The notes beneath the pieces were generated by a model. The model was not told the origin of the DNA, did not search any database, and saw only the letters and a list, made by a program, of their open reading frames with translations. Shown in pieces: positions 16,612 through 28,550 of a stretch of DNA of 64,000 nucleotides. This stretch comes from JAJKIV01 sp036274195 (GTDB lineage: Bacteria > Gemmatimonadota > Gemmatimonadetes > Gemmatimonadales > Gemmatimonadaceae). The translations under genes were made by a program, and so were the position numbers. Numbering within the stretch: position 1 is the first letter of the stretch; each line of letters begins with the position of its first letter. The stretch is taken from positions 22,793 through 86,792 of the forward strand of contig DASUGD010000209.1 of the NCBI GenBank assembly GCA_036274195.1, in the 5' to 3' direction.

Positions 16612-16648
16612 TTGATATATAGTTTGAAACTAAACGCTGACGTAGTAT
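16612..16648. promoter_or_regulatory. Candidate TetR operator/promoter region
   Basis: The near-perfect palindrome TAGTTTGAAACTA (16620-16632) lies in an AT-rich stretch between the divergent TetR and DHFR-like genes. TTGATA (16612) and TAGTAT (16643) resemble promoter hexamers but are not at standard spacing with each other. A larger GTTTC...GAAAC inverted pair overlaps it. An operator is inferred from position and symmetry. Confidence 0.45.
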
Positions 16649-16699
16649 AGGCTGTCGGCGCCTCCTGCACCACGACACCGCCACGAGGAGGAACCCACT

Positions 16700-17299
16700 A
16701 TGCGCACCGTCACCTACGGCGCTGCCTGCAGTCTCGACGGCTTCATCGCGCCAAGCGATGGGTCGATGGACTGGCTCCACTTCAGCCGCGATGTTCAGGA
16801 GTATATCGCGACCTACTGGGCGTCGATCGACACGATGCTCATGGGCCGAAAGACGTGGGAGGTCGCGGTCGGGCAGGGCGGCGCGGGCGGGGGAGGCGGC
16901 ACGAAGGGAATCACCACCTACGTCTTCTCGCGAACGCTCGATGGCGTGGGTCACGGTGCGCAACTCGTTAGGGAGGACGCCGGCGAGTTCGTGCGACGGC
17001 TCAAGGAGCAGCCCGGGAAGGGCATTTGCGTCATGGGTGGCGGCGAGCTCGCCCAATCGCTCTTCGCCGCTGGCGTGATCGACGAAGTGGGCCTCAACGT
17101 GCACCCGATCCTGCTCGGCTCCGGCGTGCCGTTCTTCCGCGATCCGGGCCGCCGTATCTCTCTCGTGCTGGCCGAGTCGAAGGTGATCGACGGCGGGTGC
17201 GTGTTGTCGACGTACCGGGTGGTCGGGACCCGGGAATCGGGAATAGGGAATCGGGAATCGAAGGCGCGTCGGAAGCGCGTCAGCGGGACCCGCGCCTAA
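16700..17299 (+). CDS. Dihydrofolate reductase/RibD-like domain protein
   Basis: Small NADPH-dependent reductase-fold protein of the DHFR/RibD C-terminal family. The core is complete: TYGAACSLDGFIA at the N-terminus, TMLMGRKTWE near residue 50, TYVFSRTL near 75, ICVMGGGELAQSL near 112 and CVLSTYRV near 175. The ribosome site GAGGAGG precedes the ATG. The final 25 residues (GTRESGIGNRES and a basic tail) are not part of the fold; they translate a GGGAATC heptamer array that has run through the old C-terminus. The stop TAA lies within a GCCTAAC heptamer that also holds the stop of the convergent glycosidase. Probably controlled by the divergent TetR. Confidence 0.85.
   Translation: MRTVTYGAACSLDGFIAPSDGSMDWLHFSRDVQEYIATYWASIDTMLMGRKTWEVAVGQGGAGGGGGTKGITTYVFSRTLDGVGHGAQLVREDAGEFVRRLKEQPGKGICVMGGGELAQSLFAAGVIDEVGLNVHPILLGSGVPFFRDPGRRISLVLAESKVIDGGCVLSTYRVVGTRESGIGNRESKARRKRVSGTRA
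17232..17260. repeat. GGGAATC heptamer array in coding sequence
   Basis: Four tandem units (GGGAATC, GGGAATA, GGGAATC, GGGAATC) match the left arm at 4949-4976 unit for unit. There is no opposing arm. It is read through by the DHFR-like gene. Confidence 0.8.
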
Positions 17300-19158
17300 C
17301 GCTTTATCCCGTCTCCGCGACGAAAGAAGCCGGGCAGTGACACAGGCGTGGTGCCAGTGATTGGCGCGCGGCCGAGGACGGCCGCGGCCGCCGCACGCTC
17401 GAGCGCGTCGCTCACGCCGTATGTGACGACGTACGTCTGGACGCTCGGGAACTGGCGAATCAAGTACGGGTTCCCGAGCGCGATCGCGACGACTTTCTCC
17501 CGTCGCGCCAGCTCGTCGACCCACTTCGCGATGTGCGGCGGAACCGCCGGTCGTCCCTCACCCTCGATCCGGCGCACGTACGCCGCCACGATCACTCGAT
17601 CGGAGCCGCTCACCTGGCGCGTCACCGAATCGAGATCGCTCGCCGACGTCGCCGGCGAGATCTTTATCACGCGGGCCCCCGGGATGGCCGAGCGGATGTC
17701 GCCGCCGAATATCTTGCCCGCGCGAAGCTCCGTCTCCGGCATGTACTGTACGACCGCCACACGCCCACCGGACACGGGAAGGAGGGGGCCAGTGTCGCGG
17801 AGCAACGTCACGGCACGTCGCGCGATGTCCGCCGCAACCGCGCGATGCTCCGGTGACCCGACGACCTCGCGCAAGGCATCGAGGTCGGCGATCGGGTAGA
17901 ACGCCGCCCCCGTGCGGGCCTTGAGCTCGAGCACATGCCGCGCGGCCGAATCGATGTGAGCTCGCGGGATGTCGCCGCGCTCGACCGCGCCCACCACCGC
18001 GTCGATCGCCTTCGTCGGATCGCTCGGCTTGAGAATGATGTCGGCGCCGGCCTTCACCGCGAGGACGGAGCTCTCTTCCACACTGTACCCCTTGCCGACG
18101 CCCTCCATCGTCATCGCGTCGGTGATGGCGATGCCACCGAACCGTAGCGAGTCACGCAGCACACCGGTGATGATCTTGGGCGCGAGCGTCGCCGGTGTCG
18201 TGGAGTCGCCCTCGACCGCCGGTAGCGCAATGTGTGCCGTCATCACCATGCCGGCACCGGCGTCGATCGCCGCGCGAAATGGCACGAGCTCCAGGGTGTC
18301 CAGGCGAGCCCAATTCGCGCCGACGATCGGGAGGCCGACGTGCGAATCGACGTCCGTGTCGCCGTGGCCGGGGAAGTGTTTCGCCGTCGACACCGCACCG
18401 CCGTCCTGCGTACCGCGCACGAACTCGGCCGACAGGCGTGCGACGCGCTGCGGGTCCTCGCCGAACGACCGCGTGTTGATGACCGGGTTCGACGGGTTGT
18501 TGTTGACGTCGACGACCGGGGCGAAGTTGATCTGAATCCCGACGGCGCGCGCTTCCTGCGCGATGATCCTCGCGACGTCGTAGGCGTCCTGGTCGCGGCC
18601 CGTCGCGGCGATCGCCATGGCGCTCGGAAACACCGTCGCGCTCCCGGCGTCGAGCAGGTAGTGCGTGAACGTTCCGCCCTCGAGCCGGCCGAGGCCGGGC
18701 TCGAGGTCCGCGGAGGTGAGCAGCGGGACGCGCGACAGCCGTTGCATGTTGTTGATCTTGGCCGCGACCTCGATCGGGGTGCCTAACGACATGCTCACGC
18801 CGCCGATGTGATCCCGCTCGATCCACCGGCGCACCTCGGCGTACGACGAGTCGCCGTAGCTCGTGTAGTCGCCAAGCACCCAGACCATCACCATCTGGCC
18901 GACCCGCTCTCGGAGCGAGAGCGTCGCGAACGTGCTGTCCACCCACTTCACCTGCGCCGCCGTGAGCGGTACGCGCGGGTTGAAGGCAGGCGCTCGCGGC
19001 GACGGGAGCGCCGTCGGCGCCGGATGCGGGATCGCCGCAACCTTTCCGGGCGAAGCCGAGGGCGTCGGAGCCGGGTTGCGCGAACAGGATGCGCTCGCGA
19101 CGGCGGCCAGCAGGGCGACGATCGAAGGTACGGAACGGCGGAACGGATTCGGGATCAT
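17296..19158 (-). CDS. Glycoside hydrolase family 3 lipoprotein, beta-N-acetylhexosaminidase-like
   Basis: Predicted outer lipoprotein (lipobox ASASC) with a family 3 glycosidase domain, close in motif to NagZ-type beta-N-acetylglucosaminidases. KHFPGHGDTDVDSHVGLP near residue 262 is the NagZ signature with His/Asp acid-base residues. The nucleophile Asp is in AITDAMTMEGV near 343. At 620 residues it is longer than cytoplasmic NagZ (about 340), with a family 3 C-terminal domain. A role in peptidoglycan or chitin sugar release outside the cytoplasm is inferred. Its TAG stop is inside GTTAGGC (17300-17294), and it ends overlapping the DHFR-like gene by 4 bp. Confidence 0.88.
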   Translation of the reverse strand: MIPNPFRRSVPSIVALLAAVASASCSRNPAPTPSASPGKVAAIPHPAPTALPSPRAPAFNPRVPLTAAQVKWVDSTFATLSLRERVGQMVMVWVLGDYTSYGDSSYAEVRRWIERDHIGGVSMSLGTPIEVAAKINNMQRLSRVPLLTSADLEPGLGRLEGGTFTHYLLDAGSATVFPSAMAIAATGRDQDAYDVARIIAQEARAVGIQINFAPVVDVNNNPSNPVINTRSFGEDPQRVARLSAEFVRGTQDGGAVSTAKHFPGHGDTDVDSHVGLPIVGANWARLDTLELVPFRAAIDAGAGMVMTAHIALPAVEGDSTTPATLAPKIITGVLRDSLRFGGIAITDAMTMEGVGKGYSVEESSVLAVKAGADIILKPSDPTKAIDAVVGAVERGDIPRAHIDSAARHVLELKARTGAAFYPIADLDALREVVGSPEHRAVAADIARRAVTLLRDTGPLLPVSGGRVAVVQYMPETELRAGKIFGGDIRSAIPGARVIKISPATSASDLDSVTRQVSGSDRVIVAAYVRRIEGEGRPAVPPHIAKWVDELARREKVVAIALGNPYLIRQFPSVQTYVVTYGVSDALERAAAAAVLGRAPITGTTPVSLPGFFRRGDGIKR

Positions 19159-19163
19159 GCCTG

Positions 19164-19874
19164 TTAAGGTAGTGTGCCGTGCGCGGAGCGATCCAGCAGG
19201 GCCATCCTTGCGTCGCGCTCGTCAGGCAGGGGCGATATCACTCGCGCGCCACCGTGGGTCACGGCGATCGCGCCTCGCGCCAGGTGCACGAATGGCTCGA
19301 CGTCGTGCGTGGCGATCACGATCGTCGCCTCGCGCGCGCTCGCATCGCGTATCCACGACGTGAGCCATTGGCGCATCGCTCGATCCATGGCCTCCAGCGG
19401 CTCATCGAGCAGCAGGGTGCTCGGCTCGCCGATGAACGCCGCAGCCAGCACCGCGCGCCGGCGTTGTCCCATCGACAGCTCGCGCACCGAACGGTCTCCG
19501 AGGTCTCGCAGGCCGACCACCTCCAGCGCACGGGCGCCGTCGCGCAGCGGCCGGCCTCGCAGACGACACACGAGCCCGAGCACTTCGCCGACCGTTGCAT
19601 ATGGCGTGAGATCCGGGTGCTCCGGCACGTACGCGAGGGCGGCGCGGGCCGCGACCTCGTCGCGCCACAGGTCGTGACCGTCGACACACACCGAACCAGC
19701 CGTCGGCTGCTCCACACCCGCGATGAGCTTGAGCAGCGTACTCTTGCCGGCGCCGTTCGGTCCGAGCAGCAGCGTGACACCGGGTCCCAGGTCCAGCGTG
19801 TCGCAGGCGAACGCGGTGGTTCCTTTCGCGTAGCCGAATCGGACATCCCGAAGCGAGATCATCGCGCGCTCCAT
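19164..19874 (-). CDS. ABC transporter ATP-binding protein
   Basis: ATPase subunit, 236 residues. Walker A is LLGPNGAGKSTLLK near residue 37, the signature is RELSMGQRRRAVLAAAF near 134, Walker B is STLLLDEPLEAMD near 157 and the H-loop His is in VIATHDVEPF. The signature has MGQ instead of the common SGGQ. It overlaps the downstream end of the membrane gene (19859-21115) by 16 bp and is translated after it, so the two are probably an exporter pair. Substrate unknown. Confidence 0.9.
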   Translation of the reverse strand: MERAMISLRDVRFGYAKGTTAFACDTLDLGPGVTLLLGPNGAGKSTLLKLIAGVEQPTAGSVCVDGHDLWRDEVAARAALAYVPEHPDLTPYATVGEVLGLVCRLRGRPLRDGARALEVVGLRDLGDRSVRELSMGQRRRAVLAAAFIGEPSTLLLDEPLEAMDRAMRQWLTSWIRDASAREATIVIATHDVEPFVHLARGAIAVTHGGARVISPLPDERDARMALLDRSAHGTLP

Positions 19875-21115
19875 GCGAGCGAGTCGCCGGTCGCGTCGTG
19901 ATGCAGCTCATGCCATCCGGTGACGATCTGGCGGCGGTCGCGTGAGGCGGCGGCGCGCACGAGGAGGGGCGTCATGGCCAGCGCGGCGACCGACACGAGC
20001 GGGTAGAACGCGACGGCGGTCGCGAGCGCGATGCCGGTCAGGATCAGCGCACCGCTGACGCGCGTTAGGCGTCGCCGCGCGCCGTGCGAGAGCAGAACCG
20101 CGAGGGCGGCGATCGGCGGCAGCATCGCCAGCGACACGAGGGCGGTGCGACCGTCGACGATGCCGGACGCGAGCGCGACGGCCGCGCCGGGTATGCCCAT
20201 CGCCATCGCGTCGTCCGCTGCGCGCGCGGTGCTCGACCACGGCAGCGATCGCATCCACGGCCACGCGGGCCGTCTCGTGACGATGATGTCGGCCAGGGCG
20301 CCCACGTACAGCGCGAGCGCGATCACACTCCACAGTCGTGCCACGAATCCAAGGTCGGGACCAACGAGCTCGTTGTTCCGCGTATAGAACCATGCGGCGG
20401 CAAGCGCGAGTGCCGGCGCGGGCACGGGCGCGAGCAGCCGCCAGCCGACCGCGCGCCACGTGAACCTGAACATGGGGAGCGTCCCGGGCATTGCCGGTGC
20501 CGCGACCGCTGACCGTCGGACGGCAAATCGCAGCGGACCGGCTGTGAGATCCGCCGCGGCGAACAGGGCGACGGCGACGGCGAGCGTTGCCCACTGCCCG
20601 AGCGCCGCGGCGAGCGCGGACGCGACAAAGGCCGGGGAGCTCAGGAAGGCCCGGCGGCCTGGCACGGCCGCTGCGCCCGCGGCCACGAGCGCGACCGGCG
20701 CACCGATCAGCTTCGGCCCCGACAGCGGAACATGGTAGGCGGCGGCCGTGAGCAGGGCGGCAACCACGACCGCCGCGGCGAGCGGGAGCTGAATGATCGG
20801 CAACGCGTACGTCACCGCGCGCCGGTGCTGCACGCCCGTGACCGGCAGCGAGCGCGTCCAGCCACCGAGGCCAAGCGTTAGGCGCGGGACGGCATCACGC
20901 GCGAGACCGAACGCGATCAGCGTGAGCCCCACGAGTGGGCCGCTGCCCACGCCGCTCGCCGCAACGCCCACCGCGAGGAAGCGAAGCCACACCCACGGAT
21001 CCGGCGCCGAGCCGAGCACGATGATGATGAGGCCGATGGTCGCGATCGCATTTCGGGCTGCGACGCGAGCACCGCCGGACAGGTGGAACCAGAGGAGCGC
21101 AGTCGACCGATGCAT
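19859..21115 (-). CDS. Multi-pass membrane protein, presumed ABC permease partner
   Basis: 418 residues with about ten hydrophobic segments spread over the whole length (for example IATIGLIIIVLG, AALAVLLSHGA, ALATAVAFYPLVSVAAL). No recognisable soluble domain. Overlap with the ABC ATPase gene and shared strand are the main evidence that it is the permease. It begins near a divergent gap with the 11-residue-repeat protein. Two GTTAGGC heptamers lie antisense in it (20064 and 20877). Confidence 0.65.
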   Translation of the reverse strand: MHRSTALLWFHLSGGARVAARNAIATIGLIIIVLGSAPDPWVWLRFLAVGVAASGVGSGPLVGLTLIAFGLARDAVPRLTLGLGGWTRSLPVTGVQHRRAVTYALPIIQLPLAAAVVVAALLTAAAYHVPLSGPKLIGAPVALVAAGAAAVPGRRAFLSSPAFVASALAAALGQWATLAVAVALFAAADLTAGPLRFAVRRSAVAAPAMPGTLPMFRFTWRAVGWRLLAPVPAPALALAAAWFYTRNNELVGPDLGFVARLWSVIALALYVGALADIIVTRRPAWPWMRSLPWSSTARAADDAMAMGIPGAAVALASGIVDGRTALVSLAMLPPIAALAVLLSHGARRRLTRVSGALILTGIALATAVAFYPLVSVAALAMTPLLVRAAASRDRRQIVTGWHELHHDATGDSLAWSAR

Positions 21116-21250
21116 TTATCCAACGTCAAGGTGAACGCCGGGCCTTCGCCATGTCTCCCGAAACAAAGACGCGCTGCGACGCGTGGCACGACTTGTGTCC
21201 CGTCTTGCATTGGTGTCCCAATGGTAGCGACTCAACAGTGAGGATGAGGT

Positions 21251-21694
21251 ATGAATCGGATGAAGCTGATTGCGCTCGCAATCGCCCTGGTGGCGGCGCC
21301 GAGTGTTGGCCACGCGCAGCAGCGCGATACGGTGAAGCGTGATACGGTCAGAAAGGAAAGTACGGCGGAGAAGGTCGGTCGGCAGACGGGAAAGTCGGTC
21401 GACAAGGCCGCCAAGACGACCGAGCATAACGCCAAGGCAGCCGGCCACGCGACGAAGACGAACGCGTCCCACGCCGCCAGCGCGACCAAGACGAACGCCT
21501 CGCACGCGGCGAGCGCGACGAAGACGAACGCGAGCCATGCGGCGGCCGCGACCAAGACCAACGCCAGTCATGCCGCATCGGCGACGAAGACGAATGCAAG
21601 CCACGCCGCCAGCGCGACGAAGACGAACATCCGTCACCTGAAGAAAGGCGTCAAGAAAGCGGTCGGGGACACGACCAAACCCGCGAAGCCATAG
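21251..21694 (+). CDS. Secreted 11-residue-repeat protein (LEA-like or histone-like composition)
   Basis: 147 residues. A signal peptide (ending GHAQ) is followed by a Lys/Thr region and five copies of an 11-residue unit, ATKTNASHAAS, from residue 67 to 121. A basic Lys/Pro tail (KKGVKKAVGD) follows. An 11-residue period with Ala, Thr and charged residues is the pattern of group 3 LEA proteins and of right-handed coiled coils; the Lys/Ala-rich makeup also recalls histone H1-like tails. The signal peptide argues for a cell-envelope site. ATG follows GTGAGGATGAGGT. The function is unknown; desiccation protection or envelope spacing are guesses. Confidence 0.7.
   Translation: MNRMKLIALAIALVAAPSVGHAQQRDTVKRDTVRKESTAEKVGRQTGKSVDKAAKTTEHNAKAAGHATKTNASHAASATKTNASHAASATKTNASHAAAATKTNASHAASATKTNASHAASATKTNIRHLKKGVKKAVGDTTKPAKP
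21449..21628 (+). repeat. 33-bp coding minisatellite, 5.5 copies
   Basis: Units begin at 21449, 21482, 21515, 21548, 21581 and a partial one at 21614. They encode ATKTNASHAAS with one Ala variant. Codon choice differs between units, so the copies are not fresh duplications; selection on the protein period is likely. Confidence 0.85.
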
Positions 21695-21720
21695 GCCTCG
21701 TTAGGGTTGCGGTGGTCGTT

Positions 21721-21750
21721 GGAGCCCTCGGGCACCGGACCGAGGGCTCC
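21721..21750 (+). terminator. Stem-loop after the repeat protein
   Basis: GGAGCCCTCGG and CCGAGGGCTCC pair perfectly around an 8-base loop, 26 bp after the stop. There is no T run, so it may be a factor-assisted terminator or a stability element. Confidence 0.5.
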
Positions 21751-21769
21751 GACCCGGTGTTGGCGCGAC

Positions 21770-21805
21770 CTGCTCTCCGACTTCGGGATCGCGCCAGCAT
21801 TACCG
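21770..21805 (+). other. Short identity to a protein kinase DFG region
   Basis: The 25 bases CTGCTCTCCGACTTCGGGAT plus CGCGC are identical to 46530-46554, the Leu-Leu-Ser-Asp-Phe-Gly-Ile-Ala segment of the Ser/Thr kinase gene. The match continues after a one- or two-base gap. In the same frame this intergenic piece also reads LLSDFGIA before reaching a stop. It may be a scrap of a lost kinase gene. Confidence 0.4.
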
Positions 21806-21882
21806 GGCTCGAGTTTGCCGTTCGGCGTGCGGTTTGCCTTTGATGAGGCCTCTACGAACCGATGAATGCCCAGGAGGCTCTC

Positions 21883-22521
21883 ATGCGAAAGACAGCTGCA
21901 CTCATGCTCACCCTCGCCGCGTCGCTCGGTGCGTGCTCGCGCGCAACAACCGTCGAATCGTCAGGCGGCGAGGTCGCACCCCCCACGCCCGTCAATGCGA
22001 ACAGCCTGCCCGCCGGCTCGGTGGTCACGGTGTCGCTCGATCAGCAGGTCGGCACGAAGGCGAGCAAGGTCGGTGATACGTTCAGCGCGACCGTGGTGGA
22101 CCCGATCGTGGCGGGGAACGGCCAGACAGTGGTACCGGCGGGCGCGAAGGTGTACGGCAAGGTGACCGGTTTGCAGGACTCGAACAACGCGGGTCAAAAG
22201 GCGGCCATCCGACTCGACTTCGAGAAGATCAACATCAACGGGGTGGAGCGCCCGTTCGAGGCGAAGATCACGGCGACGCAGCTGCAGACGCAGGGTCAGG
22301 ACACTCGCGACGAGACGTTGAAGAAGGCCGGCATTGGCGCGGCCGCGGGCGCGGTCCTCGGTGCGGTCATTGGCGGTGGTGACGTCTCCAAGATCCTCGG
22401 CGGCGCCGCGATCGGCGCGGCGGCCGGCACGGTGATCTCGCTCGGTACCGGCGAGGTTGATGCGGTGCTGCCGGCCGGCTCGAAGATGACGCTGCAGACG
22501 ACGCAGCAGGTGACACTGTAG
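21883..22521 (+). CDS. Glycine-zipper lipoprotein
   Basis: 212 residues. The start at 21883 is set by CAGGAGGCTCTC; an in-frame ATG at 21862 precedes the ribosome site. The lipoprotein signal ends at GACS. The middle (VVTVSLDQQVGTKASKVGDT) is a beta-rich domain resembling those of secreted TrbI/conjugation-like or YMGG proteins. The C-terminal glycine zipper is GIGAAAGAVLGAVIGGGD followed by ILGGAAIGAAAGTVI, which usually inserts in or packs against membrane. Function unknown; outer-membrane association is inferred. Confidence 0.75.
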   Translation: MRKTAALMLTLAASLGACSRATTVESSGGEVAPPTPVNANSLPAGSVVTVSLDQQVGTKASKVGDTFSATVVDPIVAGNGQTVVPAGAKVYGKVTGLQDSNNAGQKAAIRLDFEKININGVERPFEAKITATQLQTQGQDTRDETLKKAGIGAAAGAVLGAVIGGGDVSKILGGAAIGAAAGTVISLGTGEVDAVLPAGSKMTLQTTQQVTL

Positions 22522-22525
22522 ACAG

Positions 22526-22661
22526 TGGTTATTGGTTACTGGTAATTGGTTACTGGTACAGGTTACAGGTTATCGAGCCCTCGGGATGCCTCTCTAAAAG
22601 CGAGTCGAGGCATCCCGGGGGTTCAAATCACTGATAACCAATCCCAGTAACCAATTACCTG
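22526..22661. repeat. Type A composite repeat with GGTTACT/GGTAATT arms
   Basis: Seven-base units TGGTTAT, TGGTTAC, TGGTAAT, TGGTTAC, TGGTACA, GGTTACA at 22526-22568 oppose ATAACC/AGTAACC/AATTACC units at 22632-22661. The core hairpin GAGCCCTCGGGATGCCTC and GAGGCATCCCGGGGGTT (22574-22624) matches the core at 4979-5023. The arms are far more AT-rich than flanking DNA. Confidence 0.85.
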
Positions 22662-22716
22662 TGGGTTGTTTCTGCCGACTATCCGTCCGCAGGCACGACG
22701 TGTACGTTCGGCGCCC

Positions 22717-24126
22717 ATGAATGCCTCGACGGAGCTTCGGAGAGAGCTAGGCCTCGCCGACCTGGTGCTGATGCAGGTCGTGTTTGTCGTCGGGTCCGGA
22801 TGGGTGGGTACCGCAGCGAAGCTTGGCCCGTCGCAGCTCGTGTTCTGGCTGGTAGCGATCGCCACCTACTACCTCCCGCAGGCTGCTGTCGTCATCGCCC
22901 TCAACCGACGCATGCCGCTCGAGGGCGGACTGTATCAATGGGCGAAAGCCGCGTTCGGTGAGTTCGGCGGGTTCCTCGTCGCGTGGAACCTCTGGCTGTT
23001 CGCCATCCTCGTCATCTCGTCGTTCTACGTGATGGTCGGGCAGAACATCGGGTACCTCATCGGAGGGCTGCGGCCCGGCGCGTTCGCAACGGCCGGCTGG
23101 TACATGCCGCTGCTCAGCGTGCTGCTGTCGGCCCTGCTCGTCATCGTGGCCATTCGCGGCCTCGGCGTCGGAAAGTGGTTCAGCGGGTTTGGCGGCGTCG
23201 CGCAGATCCTCACCTACGTCGCGCTCATCGCCATTCCGCTTCTGGCGCTCGCGCGCGGGACGCTGCCGCGCTATCGCCCGTTCGCGACGGAGCTGCCCGA
23301 GCTCTCGCTCCTGAGCCTCAACATCTTCGGCAAGATGGCGTTAGGTGCCATGTCCGGGTTCGAGTTCGTCGCGCTCATGGCCGGTGAGACGAAGGATCCG
23401 GAGCGCAGCATTCCGCGTTCGGTGGTCATCGCGACGCCGCTCATCGCACTCATGTTCATTCTCGGTACCGCGACCGTGCTGGCGTTCGTTCCACGTGACC
23501 AGATCGACCTGGTGAGCCCGATCCCCCAGACGTTGCGCGCCGGCGTCGAGGGGCTCGGCGTGGCGACGTTCGTCGCGCCGGTGCTCATCGTGCTCCTGCT
23601 CATGCGCCAGCTCGGGGCGATGAACATGATCTTTGCGGGCAACACGCGCCTGCCGATGGTCGCGGGATGGGATGGCCTCCTGCCGAGCTGGTTCACGCGA
23701 CTGCATCCGAAGTCGCGCACGCCAGCGAACTCCATCATGTTCGTGGGTGCGGTGACACTGGTTCTGACGTTAGGCAGCTTCGTCGGCACCGACACGCAGG
23801 AAGCGTTTCAGCTGCTCGAGAACGCCGGCGGGATCTTTTACGCGATGGCGTACGTGGTGCTGTTCGCGATCCCGCTGTTCGGCGCGCGCCGCTTCGGCTG
23901 GAAGCCGCCACTGTGGCTTCGGCTCGCCTCGGCCTCCGGGCTCGCCGTGACGGTGCTCTATTCGGTGCTGTCGATCTTCCCGATCATCGACGTCCCGAGC
24001 TGGCAGACGTTCGCCCTCAAGGTTGGCGGGGTTGTCGTGGGCGCCAACGTGTTAGGCGCCGGGATCTACGGCCTGGCGGGCCGTCGGGGACGCGTCGTCG
24101 CGGCACGGATCGCCGAGGGCGACTAG
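22717..24126 (+). CDS. APC-family amino acid permease
   Basis: Inner-membrane permease of the amino acid/polyamine/organocation superfamily, about 469 residues with 12 hydrophobic segments. The consensus region near the start (LADLVLMQVVFVVGSGWVGT) holds the substrate-binding glycines of TM1, and MSGFEFVALMAGETKDPERS is the conserved TM6 and following loop. ATG 22717 is preferred because the residues before it are charged and not part of TM1. Probably takes up amino acids or polyamines; the substrate cannot be told. Confidence 0.88.
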   Translation: MNASTELRRELGLADLVLMQVVFVVGSGWVGTAAKLGPSQLVFWLVAIATYYLPQAAVVIALNRRMPLEGGLYQWAKAAFGEFGGFLVAWNLWLFAILVISSFYVMVGQNIGYLIGGLRPGAFATAGWYMPLLSVLLSALLVIVAIRGLGVGKWFSGFGGVAQILTYVALIAIPLLALARGTLPRYRPFATELPELSLLSLNIFGKMALGAMSGFEFVALMAGETKDPERSIPRSVVIATPLIALMFILGTATVLAFVPRDQIDLVSPIPQTLRAGVEGLGVATFVAPVLIVLLLMRQLGAMNMIFAGNTRLPMVAGWDGLLPSWFTRLHPKSRTPANSIMFVGAVTLVLTLGSFVGTDTQEAFQLLENAGGIFYAMAYVVLFAIPLFGARRFGWKPPLWLRLASASGLAVTVLYSVLSIFPIIDVPSWQTFALKVGGVVVGANVLGAGIYGLAGRRGRVVAARIAEGD

Positions 24127-24246
24127 CGCCCTACGGCCCAGGTCGGTGCGGACCGGCCTTTCGCCGCGCCTGCAACTTGCAAATGGCCGAAATGCGGGCG
24201 AACGCCATCACGGCATCGCCCCGCCACGACTCGGTTCGATCGGGTA

Positions 24247-27324
<3,078 letters not shown>

Positions 27325-27559
27325 GGAATAGGGAATCGCTGGGAACCGGGAACTGGGAACTGGGAACTGAGAACTGGGGGCCGAGCCCCTCTACCGGGAC
27401 GCCGGCGATTCCTCGCCTCCGCACCTGCGGCGCTGCGCTCGGAATGACGCGCTCTTTCCGTTTCCCGTTTCCCGTTTCCCGTCTCCCGCGGCCCCCCGTC
27501 GCCCGTCGCCCGTCCCCGGCAGTTGCCCGTCGCCCGTCGCCAGTCGCCAGTTAGGTTGA
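27325..27559. repeat. Type B composite repeat, forward copy
   Basis: Left arm: GGGAATA and GGGAACT heptamers (27325-27378). Core at 27380-27460 with CGATTCCTCGCCTCCGC and CTGCGGCGCTGCGCTCGGAA. Right arm: TTTCCCG units, then CGTCGCC and AGTCGCC units to 27559. The whole layout is found inverted at 40757-40974 in the same block order. Confidence 0.85.
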
Positions 27560-27562
27560 CGG

Positions 27563-28441
27563 ATGCCTTTGACCGCCGCGCTCCTCGTCATCCTTTCGGC
27601 CACCACCCACGCGTACTGGAACTTCCTGCTCAAGCGGAGTGGGGGAACGCAGCTGTTCGTTGGGCTGAGCAAGGTCGGTGAGGTGGTGATGTTCGCGCCA
27701 TTCTTTCTCGCGCTCGTGGCGCCGAAGATCGCGCGGTTCGACGGCCTGCTCATGCTCGCGGCGGTGGGCGCGCTGTTCGTGCTCGTGAACTACGTCTGCC
27801 TCGCGTGGGCGTACCGGCACGGCGATCTCTCGTTCGTGTACCCGCTGGCGCGCGGGAGCATTCTGCTCTTTCTCCCGCTCCTCGCGTTCGTGACCGTCGG
27901 CGAGCGTGTGAGTGCGACGGGGGCGTGCGCGCTGGCGCTCATCGTGTGCGGAATCGTCGCGCTGCAACTGCCGTCGCTGGAATGGCGGGCGCTCTCGTCG
28001 CTCGGTCCGCGACTCAGGACCCCGGCAACGACCTTCGCGCTTCTCGCGGCGTTCGCTGCGGCCTGCTACACGCTCTGGGACAAGCACGCGGTGCAGCGCG
28101 TGCCGGCGTTCGCGTACATCTATCTCTACACGGCGATCACGGCGATCGCGTACGGTGCGTTCATCTGGCGTCGCTACCCACGGACGGAAATCGCTGCGCA
28201 GTGGCGCGCGCACCGGTGGCCGATCCTGCAGGTCGGCTTCCTCAACATCACCTCGTATCTGCTCGTGCTCGTGGCGCTCCGCACGGGGACCTCGAGCTAC
28301 GTCATCGGGCTGCGCCAGCTCAGCATCGCGTTCGGCGTGCTGCTCGGGTGGTGGCTGTTGCGGGAGCAGGTCTCGGTGCCGAAACGCGTCGGCGTCGCGC
28401 TGATCGTGGCCGGCTGCCTGGCCGTCGGTCTGGCGCGTTAG
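27563..28441 (+). CDS. EamA/DMT-superfamily transporter
   Basis: 292 residues with about ten transmembrane helices in the two-fold EamA repeat arrangement; typical helices are LVNYVCLAWAYRHGDLSFVY and GVLLGWWLLREQVSVPKRVG, the latter being the conserved end of the repeat. Such proteins export small metabolites or amino acids; the substrate is unknown. The stop TAG at 28439-28441 is inside GTTAGGC. The 5' end abuts a heptamer repeat with no clear ribosome site. Confidence 0.85.
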   Translation: MPLTAALLVILSATTHAYWNFLLKRSGGTQLFVGLSKVGEVVMFAPFFLALVAPKIARFDGLLMLAAVGALFVLVNYVCLAWAYRHGDLSFVYPLARGSILLFLPLLAFVTVGERVSATGACALALIVCGIVALQLPSLEWRALSSLGPRLRTPATTFALLAAFAAACYTLWDKHAVQRVPAFAYIYLYTAITAIAYGAFIWRRYPRTEIAAQWRAHRWPILQVGFLNITSYLLVLVALRTGTSSYVIGLRQLSIAFGVLLGWWLLREQVSVPKRVGVALIVAGCLAVGLAR

Positions 28442-28550
28442 GCAGCGCGATCAGACGGGGCAGCGTCGTTCGCCTTCGAGGAGCTCGGCAGCACAGAGAT
28501 CCCGAAGTCCGACGACGCTGCCCGCGTTGATCCTGGCGATTAGCCCTGCG

